Of a stretch of 6,172 nucleotides of DNA, positions 1-4,408 are shown piece after piece. Source of the DNA: JACKOD01 sp041591635 (GTDB lineage: Bacteria > Pseudomonadota > Gammaproteobacteria > Pseudomonadales > Oleiphilaceae); contig JBFHRO010000198.1 of the NCBI GenBank assembly GCA_041591635.1, positions 1 through 6,172 of the forward strand, read 5' to 3'. Within the stretch, counting starts at the first letter, position 1. Every line of letters begins with the position of its first letter. The notes below the pieces were generated by a model. That model had not been told where the DNA came from. It did not search any database and saw nothing but the letters and a program-made list of their open reading frames with translations. The position numbers and the translations under genes were made by a program.

Positions 1-11
1 AAACCAGATAT

Positions 12-87
12 GGGTGGTTAGCTCAGCTGGGAGAGCATCGCCCTTACAAGGCGAGGGTCGTAGGTTCGATCCCTACACCACCCACCA
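12..87 (+). tRNA. tRNA-Val (anticodon UAC)
   Basis: A complete 76-base cloverleaf can be folded by eye. The acceptor stem GGGTGGT (12-18) pairs perfectly with ACCACCC (77-83), followed by discriminator A84 and an encoded CCA (85-87). The anticodon stem TCGCC/GGCGA (38-42 with 50-54) closes the 7-base loop CTTACAA, which puts anticodon TAC at 45-47 and so gives valine. The T-loop carries the canonical GGTTCGATCC. It lies 8 bases ahead of tRNA-Asp and is very likely co-transcribed with it. Its promoter would be to the left of the window, so further tRNAs or genes may precede it. Confidence 0.97.
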
Positions 88-95
88 ATCCTTTC

Positions 96-172
96 GGAGC
101 GGTAGTTCAGATGGTTAGAATACCGGCCTGTCACGCCGGGGGTCGCGGGTTCGAGCCCCGTCCGCTCCGCCA
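96..172 (+). tRNA. tRNA-Asp (anticodon GUC)
   Basis: A complete 77-base cloverleaf. The acceptor stem GGAGCGG (96-102) pairs with CCGCTCC (162-168), followed by discriminator G169 and an encoded CCA (170-172). The anticodon loop CTGTCAC places GTC at 130-132, which gives aspartate. The T-arm GGGTTCGAGCCCC is canonical. It is the second gene of a Val-Asp pair. tRNA 3' ends are common integration sites, but no integrase or repeated 3' end is visible downstream, so this looks like an ordinary housekeeping pair. Confidence 0.97.
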
Positions 173-221
173 TCTATAGCAGTAACATTTCATATAAAGT
201 AATCGACAGATCCTCTCAAAA

Positions 222-236
222 AAGAACCCTGTTCTT
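222..236 (+). terminator. weak hairpin, possible terminator of the tRNA pair
   Basis: AAGAAC (222-227), loop CCT, then GTTCTT (231-236) form a perfect 6-bp stem preceded by a run of A (218-223) and followed by AATTCT. The stem is AT-rich and there is no clean U tract, so intrinsic termination here would be weak. The position, 50 bases after tRNA-Asp and before the next candidate gene, is the main argument. It could equally be a chance dyad in AT-rich sequence. Confidence 0.3.
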
Positions 237-295
237 AATTCTGTAATATTTCTCCTTTACTATTGATTTGCTTGCTTTGATGCGCTAGGTTTTAC

Positions 296-325
296 TTGGT
301 TGCGTTGTGCAATCTTTCATTTAAA
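296..325 (+). promoter_or_regulatory. possible weak promoter ahead of the micro-ORF
   Basis: TTGGTT (296-301) and TTTAAA (320-325) stand 18 bases apart and match the sigma-70 boxes at 3 of 6 and 4 of 6 positions. Transcription would begin near 332, leaving a short leader before the ribosome site at 348-353. The stretch 173-358 is otherwise AT-rich and shows no gene. Such matches are expected by chance in AT-rich DNA, so this is only a suggestion. Confidence 0.2.
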
Positions 326-358
326 TCATTAAAATCAGTAAGGTTACGAGGGAATGTT

Positions 359-439
359 ATGCAAGAATATGAGGACGATCTGTTTGATCATGGGTGTGAC
401 GACTTTGACGACGAGGTCGATGACGCTGTAGAGATGTAA
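359..439 (+). CDS. candidate acidic 26-residue small protein
   Basis: I do not recognise this as a known family. ATG at 359 opens a 26-codon frame ending in TAA (437-439). The sequence GAGGGA at 348-353 is a strong ribosome binding site 5 bases before this ATG, and that spacing favours it over the out-of-frame ATG at 354, which would have none. Thirteen of 26 residues are Asp or Glu and none is Lys or Arg. There is one Cys (13) and one His (11), and Asp pairs are spaced along the chain. No signal peptide or membrane segment is visible. A 10-base palindrome (CCTGCGCAGG, 446-455) followed by CTGTTTT lies just after the stop and could be a weak terminator. The alternatives are a chance frame in an untranslated region or part of a small RNA. 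Confidence rests on the ribosome site and the biased composition only. Confidence 0.4.
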   Translation: MQEYEDDLFDHGCDDFDDEVDDAVEM

Positions 440-769
440 GTTTGTCCTGCGCAGGCTGTTTTGAACGGACGCTCGAGAGGTATCCGCTTTGAGCAATGTT
501 CAAAAGGCAGCGCTGGTATTCCTGTAGTGCCAAACAAAATGGTTTCAGGATGCGACAGTGCCGTTTCTTCTTATGCTTCATCCAGTCACTGTACTTCGTT
601 GATCGCGCTATTTTTTCTCCGCAACGCCTCTTTTGCGATTCGCTACTATTGCCGCAGTCTGCATCCTGTAGCAAGAACGCTACGCGGAAACTCCTCGCCA
701 ACACAGTAACAGCGAAACTCTTGCCAGTTCGGTACAAATAAATTTTCTGGTATCCACGAGGCGTGGCGA
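440..769. other. intergenic stretch without a recognisable gene, with short repeats
   Basis: About 330 bases lie between the micro-ORF and the rfb promoter with no convincing gene on either strand. The open frames here are short or lack start signals. The longest is a 126-codon minus-strand frame (737-357) that begins with TTG and has no ribosome site. Repeats visible by eye are CAGGATGC (546-553) inverted as GCATCCTG (661-668), TCCTGTAG repeated directly (520-527 and 664-671), a GTAGC/GCTAC hairpin (668-683), and an imperfect direct repeat (684-700 and 712-726). It may be a degenerate intergenic repeat or the remains of a lost gene. Confidence 0.5.
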
Positions 770-775
770 TATAAT
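747..775 (+). promoter_or_regulatory. probable sigma-70 promoter of the rfbBACD operon
   Basis: A perfect -10 box TATAAT lies at 770-775. A weak -35 candidate CTGGTA (747-752, 3 of 6 matches) lies 17 bases upstream. Transcription would start near 782, giving a leader of about 42 bases before rfbB. The poor -35 box suggests help from an activator or low basal activity. Small dyads sit in the spacer (754-766) and just after the -10 box (777-787), where a regulator could bind. Confidence 0.5.
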
Positions 776-787
776 GCGAGGCGCTCG
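754..787. repeat. two mini-dyads and a direct repeat flanking the -10 box
   Basis: CCACG-AGG-CGTGG (754-766) lies between the -35 and -10 boxes, and CGAG-GCG-CTCG (777-787) lies immediately after the -10 box across the expected start point. Both are perfect inverted repeats with a 3-base centre. They share the direct repeat CGAGGCG (757-763 and 777-783), whose copies are exactly 20 bases apart, about two helical turns. This is the layout of a regulator binding two sites on one face of the DNA. No known operator was recognised, and chance is possible for such short sequences. Confidence 0.35.
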
Positions 788-823
788 TACGGCACTGTGT
801 TTTAAAATCGCTGGAATTTCACT

Positions 824-1888
824 ATGAGAATAATCGTTACCGGGGGCGCGGGCTTCATTGGCTCAGCCGTAATCAGGCACATTATTAACAATACCGATGA
901 CCAGGTGCTCAACCTGGACAAACTCACCTATGCCGGCAACCTGGAAAACCTTGCTTCGGTGGCCAACAGTTCGCGCTATCAGTTTGTGCACGCCGATATC
1001 TGCGATAAAACCGTTATGGATGCTGTATTTGCCGCATTCCAGCCCGATGCCGTCATGCATCTGGCGGCGGAATCCCATGTTGACCGGTCGATTGACGGTC
1101 CGGGTGAATTCATAGAAACCAATATTGTTGGCACCTATCGTCTGCTGGATGCGGCACGCAAATACTGGGCAGGATTAAACAGCGAACGAAAAGCAGCGTT
1201 CCGGTTTCATCATATCTCCACCGACGAGGTCTATGGCGATCTTGAGGACAGCGGATTGCTGTTTACCGAAACCACCGCCTACGAACCCAGCTCACCGTAC
1301 TCGGCCAGCAAAGCCGGGTCGGATCACTTGGTCAGGGCCTGGGGTCGCACCTACGGACTGCCTGTGGTCATTACCAATTGCTCCAATAATTACGGGCCTT
1401 ACCACTTTCCGGAAAAGCTGATTCCGCTGATGATCATCAAGGCGCTGGCAGGTGAGCCGCTGCCGGTGTACGGCAAGGGGGATCAGATCCGCGACTGGCT
1501 CTACGTTGAAGATCACGCCCGGGCCCTTTATACCGTAGTGACCGCTGGCCAGGTGGGCGAAACCTATAATATTGGCGGCCATAACGAAAAACAAAATATT
1601 GAAGTGGTCAAAACCTTGTGCGCCTTGCTTGAAGAGCTGGCACCCAACAAGCCTGCAGGCGTCGCTCGCTACCAGGACTTGATTACTTATGTTGCCGACC
1701 GCCCGGGTCACGATGTGCGTTATGCCATTGATGCAACAAAAATTAAAAATGAGCTGGGGTGGGTTCCAGAAGAAACCTTCGAAACAGGCATGCGCAAAAC
1801 CCTGCAGTGGTATCTGGCGAATCAAAACTGGTGGCAGCGGGTTCGCAGCGGTGCCTACCGCCAGGAACGCCTCGGCTTGAATGCATAA
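824..1888 (+). CDS. rfbB: dTDP-glucose 4,6-dehydratase
   Basis: This cytoplasmic NAD-dependent enzyme converts dTDP-glucose to dTDP-4-keto-6-deoxyglucose, the second step towards dTDP-L-rhamnose. The 354-residue product has the usual family length and an extended SDR fold. The Rossmann glycine motif GGAGFIG is at residues 7-13, the family stretch LDKLTYAGNL at 31-40 and AESHVDRS at 82-89. The catalytic Thr-Asp-Glu triad (STDEVYGD) is at 133-135, the YxxxK pair at Tyr159 and Lys163, SNNYGPYHFPEKLIP at 187-201 and RDWLYVEDH at 223-231. All key residues are intact. The start is ATG 824, with a weak ribosome site TGGA (812-815) 8 bases before it and the TATAAT promoter upstream. It is the first gene of a four-gene operon, with rfbA starting 16 bases after its stop. 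The synonym is rmlB. A dehydratase of a related dTDP-sugar pathway is unlikely, given that the rest of the rhamnose pathway follows. Confidence 0.97.
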   Translation: MRIIVTGGAGFIGSAVIRHIINNTDDQVLNLDKLTYAGNLENLASVANSSRYQFVHADICDKTVMDAVFAAFQPDAVMHLAAESHVDRSIDGPGEFIETNIVGTYRLLDAARKYWAGLNSERKAAFRFHHISTDEVYGDLEDSGLLFTETTAYEPSSPYSASKAGSDHLVRAWGRTYGLPVVITNCSNNYGPYHFPEKLIPLMIIKALAGEPLPVYGKGDQIRDWLYVEDHARALYTVVTAGQVGETYNIGGHNEKQNIEVVKTLCALLEELAPNKPAGVARYQDLITYVADRPGHDVRYAIDATKIKNELGWVPEETFETGMRKTLQWYLANQNWWQRVRSGAYRQERLGLNA

Positions 1889-1904
1889 CTCAGGAGATTA
1901 AAAC

Positions 1905-2783
1905 ATGAAAGGTATCGTACTGGCCGGTGGATCAGGTACCCGGTTGCATCCGGTAACGCAAGGTGTATCCAAGCAATTGCTGCCGATTTACGACAAGCCC
2001 ATGGTGTATTACCCGATTTCGGTGCTGATGCTGGCAGGCGTTCGGGAAATTCTGATTATCTCTACACCGGTCGATTTGCCGTACTTCAAACGGCTGTTGG
2101 GTGATGGCAGCGATTTCGGAGTCGAGTTTACTTACGCTGAACAACCCTCGCCCGATGGTTTGGCACAGGCCTTTATCATTGGCGAAACCTTCATCGGCAA
2201 CGACAGCGTTTGCCTGGTACTGGGCGACAATATTTTTTATGGCGAAAGCTTCTCTCCCAAATTGAAGCGTGCCGCCGCCCACGCCAAAGGCGCAACCGTT
2301 TTTGGTTACTGGGTAAACGACCCAGAGCGATTCGGTGTGGTGGAGTTCGATGCCCAGGGCAACGCTATCTCCATTGAAGAAAAGCCGGCACAACCCAAAT
2401 CCCAGTATGCTGTCACCGGCTTGTATTTTTACGACAACGACGTGGTAGAGATCGCGAAGTCGGTACGCCCTTCCGACAGGGGAGAGCTGGAAATCACCTC
2501 GGTTAATAATGCCTATCTTGCGCGCGGTGATCTGCGGGTCGAGAAGCTGGGGCGTGGTTTTGCCTGGCTTGATACCGGCACCCACGACAGCCTGATGGAA
2601 GCGAGTCAATTCGTGCAAACCATCGAGCACCGCCAGGGGTTGAAGGTAGCCTGCCTCGAAGAAATCGCGTATCAGAATGGCTGGCTAAGCCTCGATAAAC
2701 TGCGAGCACGCGCCGAGTATTACAAAAAAACCGGTTACGGTCAGTACCTGCTAAAACTGCTGAAAGAAAAGCGCCAGGATTGA
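1905..2783 (+). CDS. rfbA: glucose-1-phosphate thymidylyltransferase
   Basis: This cytoplasmic enzyme joins dTTP and glucose-1-phosphate to give dTDP-glucose and pyrophosphate, the committed and usually feedback-inhibited first step of the pathway. The 292 residues match the family length. The nucleotide-binding signature GGSGTRL is at 8-14, followed by SKQLLPIYDKP (22-32). QPSPDGLAQAF lies at 80-90, LGDNIFYG with the metal-binding Asp108 at 106-113, EEKP at 158-161, and WLDTGTHDSL with the second metal-ligand Asp223 at 221-230. Nothing is missing or odd. A good ribosome site, AGGAG (1892-1896), stands 8 bases before the ATG. The gene follows rfbB by 16 bases and precedes rfbC by only 3, which indicates one transcript. 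The synonym is rmlA. Confidence 0.97.
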   Translation: MKGIVLAGGSGTRLHPVTQGVSKQLLPIYDKPMVYYPISVLMLAGVREILIISTPVDLPYFKRLLGDGSDFGVEFTYAEQPSPDGLAQAFIIGETFIGNDSVCLVLGDNIFYGESFSPKLKRAAAHAKGATVFGYWVNDPERFGVVEFDAQGNAISIEEKPAQPKSQYAVTGLYFYDNDVVEIAKSVRPSDRGELEITSVNNAYLARGDLRVEKLGRGFAWLDTGTHDSLMEASQFVQTIEHRQGLKVACLEEIAYQNGWLSLDKLRARAEYYKKTGYGQYLLKLLKEKRQD

Positions 2784-2786
2784 ACC

Positions 2787-3332
2787 ATGAATGTGATAAA
2801 AACCAAACTGGAAGGGGCCTTGATTCTCGAGCCAAAGGTATTTGGTGATCACCGTGGTTTTTTTATGGAGAGCTGGAACGAGCGGGTATTTCAGGAGGCA
2901 ACCGGCATAACAGCCAGGTTTGTTCAGGATAACCATTCCCGATCCGGCAAAAACGTGCTGCGGGGTCTGCATTATCAGATCCAGCAACCCCAAGGCAAGC
3001 TTGTGCGGGTGACCCAGGGTCGGGTGTTCGACGTGGTGGTGGATTTGCGCCGATCGTCGACCACCTTTGGGGAGTGGGTTGGAGTTGAGTTGAGTGGCGA
3101 AAACCATCGTCAGTTTTGGGTGGCTGAAGGCTTCGCTCATGGATTTGTTGTACTTTCCGAATCGGCAGACTTTTTATACAAAGCCACTGACTATTATGCG
3201 CCCCAATATGAGCGCAGCCTGCTTTGGAATGATCCTCAGGTAGGCATTGAGTGGCCGCTTGAGGGGGCGCCATTGCTTGCCGCAAAAGACAAGGAAGGTA
3301 AAACCTTAACCGAATGCGAGGTCTTTGCATGA
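2787..3332 (+). CDS. rfbC: dTDP-4-dehydrorhamnose 3,5-epimerase
   Basis: This cytoplasmic cupin-fold epimerase inverts C3 and C5 of dTDP-4-keto-6-deoxyglucose, the third step of the pathway. The 181-residue protein has the expected length. Visible family motifs are DHRGFFMESW (21-30), QDNHSRS (47-53), VLRGLHYQ with the catalytic base His62 (57-64), QGKLVRV (69-75), FDVVVDLR (81-88), GFAHGF (115-120) and FLYKATDYY (129-137), whose Tyr131 is the likely catalytic acid. Epimerisation at both carbons is inferred from context, since related 3-epimerases share the fold. AGGA (2776-2779), inside the end of rfbA, is the ribosome site 7 bases before the ATG. The stop codon overlaps the rfbD start as ATGA (3329-3332), a sign of translational coupling. 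The synonym is rmlC. Confidence 0.96.
   Translation: MNVIKTKLEGALILEPKVFGDHRGFFMESWNERVFQEATGITARFVQDNHSRSGKNVLRGLHYQIQQPQGKLVRVTQGRVFDVVVDLRRSSTTFGEWVGVELSGENHRQFWVAEGFAHGFVVLSESADFLYKATDYYAPQYERSLLWNDPQVGIEWPLEGAPLLAAKDKEGKTLTECEVFA
3318..3332 (+). promoter_or_regulatory. ribosome site and ATGA overlap that fix the rfbD start
   Basis: GAGG (3318-3321) lies 7 bases before ATG 3329, and this ATG overlaps the rfbC stop TGA (3330-3332). An in-frame ATG at 3314 lies five codons earlier. It would add MRGLC ahead of the Rossmann strand and has no ribosome site, so 3329 is the better start. Confidence 0.85.
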
Positions 3333-4223
3333 ATCTGCTGGTAACGGGTGCCACAGGCCAGGTGGGGTGGGAGCTCGCGCGAAGCCTGATGCCGTTGGGC
3401 GAAGTGATAGCGCTGGATCGCACCCGTTGTGATTTGTCGCGTCCCGAATCGCTGCGTGAAGTACTGACACAGGTGCAGCCTGATGTCATCGTAAATGCAG
3501 CGGCCTATACGGCGGTCGACAAAGCAGAATCTGATGAAGCAACCGCACTGATGATCAATGCCGAGGCTGTTGGTCAACTTGCGGGAGGTGCGCGCGAGAT
3601 CAAGGCGCTCTTGATACATTATTCCACCGATTATGTGTTCGATGGTTCCCAGGCCAAACCCTATGTAGAAACCGATCCCGTGTGCCCGATCAATGCTTAT
3701 GGACGCAGCAAGCTCGCCGGCGAGCAGGCCATTCAGGCCTCGGGATGTGACTACCTTATCTTCAGAACCAGCTGGGTATACGCATCACGCGGACAAAACT
3801 TTGTGCGTACCATGCTGCGTCTGGGTAAGGAGCGAGAGTCGCTTTCGGTTGTGGATGATCAGCACGGCGCCCACTTGGGCACGTAATATCGCCGATATGA
3901 CAGCGCAGGCCATTGTGCGCGCCACAAGGGAGCGTGCAGGCGATGCGTTTGCCTCCGGGATATTTCATATGGGAGCCAAGGGTGAGACCTCTTGGCACGG
4001 GTTTGCAGAAGCCATCTTTGCGCAGGCACGACAGCAATGGCCAGAACATGCGCTTGCGCTTCGGCAATTGAATGCCATACCTTCGACCAGTTACCCTCTT
4101 CCCGCCAGAAGGCCAGCCTATTCGTTATTGAATTGTGCGGCCATTGAGCAGCGGTTTGGTATCGTTGTTCCTCATTGGCAGGCGGCCTTGCCTTTGTGTT
4201 TGCAGGAGTTGGTTGCACGGTGA
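3329..4223 (+). pseudogene. rfbD: dTDP-4-dehydrorhamnose reductase, frameshifted
   Basis: RfbD is the NAD(P)H-dependent SDR enzyme that reduces dTDP-4-keto-rhamnose to dTDP-L-rhamnose, the last pathway step. From ATG 3329 the first frame encodes 185 residues and ends at TAA 3884-3886. It carries GATGQVG (7-13), NAAAYTAVDKAE (56-67), STDYVFDG (99-106), the YxxxK pair Tyr124/Lys128, TSWVY (147-151) and VVDDQHGA. The family then expects Pro-Thr. This reappears in the +1 frame from 3870 as PTWARNIADMTAQAI, continuing through GETSWHGFAEAIF and SYPLPARRPAYSLL to TGA 4221-4223. Joined, the two parts make a protein of about 298 residues, the normal RfbD length. The join is consistent with loss of two bases in or beside the C run 3870-3872; a one-base insertion would also shift the frame but would lose the conserved Pro. 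The second part has no other stop, so the event is recent or is a sequencing error. The truncated product keeps the cofactor site but lacks the C-terminal substrate domain and is probably inactive. Confidence 0.93.
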
Positions 4224-4281
4224 TTCGTCTGACGATATTGAATCGGATGATCTACGATCGCAACCATGATGCTCACAATAG

Positions 4282-4308
4282 ACAACCGATTGAGCTGTTG
4301 TGTCTTTT
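4282..4308 (+). terminator. weak hairpin after the rfb operon
   Basis: ACAAC (4282-4286) and GTTGT (4297-4301) form a perfect 5-bp stem with a 10-base loop, followed by GTC and TTTT (4305-4308). The stem is short and the U tract brief, so at best this is a leaky terminator between rfbD and the downstream polysaccharide gene. No stronger hairpin was seen in 4224-4405. Confidence 0.25.
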
Positions 4309-4336
4309 GGCGAGACGCTAAAAACTGGTATTTAAT
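4307..4336 (+). promoter_or_regulatory. candidate promoter of the YjbH-like gene
   Basis: TTGGCG (4307-4312, 4 of 6 matches to the -35 box) and TTTAAT (4331-4336, 5 of 6 to the -10 box) are 18 bases apart. Transcription would start near 4343, about 60 bases before the ATG at 4406. The 182-base gap after rfbD contrasts with the tight spacing inside the rfb operon, which supports separate transcription of the downstream gene. Confidence 0.35.
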
Positions 4337-4391
4337 CCTGCACTTGCTTACCATACGCGGCACTTAAGCTTTGTCATGCAAAAAAATGCTC

Positions 4392-4408
4392 AGGAACAAG
4401 TCTTAATG
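4392..4408 (+). promoter_or_regulatory. ribosome site that decides the YjbH-like start
   Basis: AGGAA (4392-4396) stands 9 bases before ATG 4406. An in-frame ATG at 4376 would add ten residues (MQKNAQEQVL) ahead of the signal peptide, and no purine-rich site precedes it. The later start is therefore preferred. Confidence 0.65.

Noticed and set aside
99..105. GCGGTAG, resembling the ops element bound by RfaH ahead of polysaccharide operons
   Set aside because: It is the acceptor and D-arm start of tRNA-Asp, lies about 720 bases before rfbB, and lacks the rest of the ops or JUMPstart sequence.
446..462. CCTGCGCAGG palindrome followed by CTGTTTT as a terminator
   Set aside because: Only three base pairs can form around a four-base loop and the T run is short, so it is not listed as a terminator of its own.
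357..737. 126-codon minus-strand open frame
   Set aside because: It starts with TTG without a ribosome site, covers the micro-ORF and the repeat region, and its Cys/Arg/Lys-rich product matches no family I know. It is more likely a chance frame.
461..741. Two overlapping plus-strand frames of 81-82 codons (461-709 and 496-741)
   Set aside because: They overlap each other in different frames, lack ribosome sites, and give products with no recognisable pattern.
96..823. Integrated island at the tRNA-Asp 3' end
   Set aside because: No integrase, no repeat of the tRNA end and no mobile-element genes are visible. The genes that follow are ordinary polysaccharide genes.
1932..2630. 232-codon minus-strand frame opposite rfbA
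   Set aside because: It lies wholly antisense to a textbook RfbA. Long mirror frames are expected opposite well-biased genes.
2863..3489. 208-codon minus-strand frame opposite rfbC and rfbD
   Set aside because: It spans the junction of two clear genes on the other strand, and its product has no family features.
3866..3876. Programmed ribosomal frameshift in rfbD
   Set aside because: There is no classic slippery site, RfbD is not known to use frameshifting, and a +1 shift would drop the conserved Pro of GAPTWA. Mutation or sequencing error is simpler.
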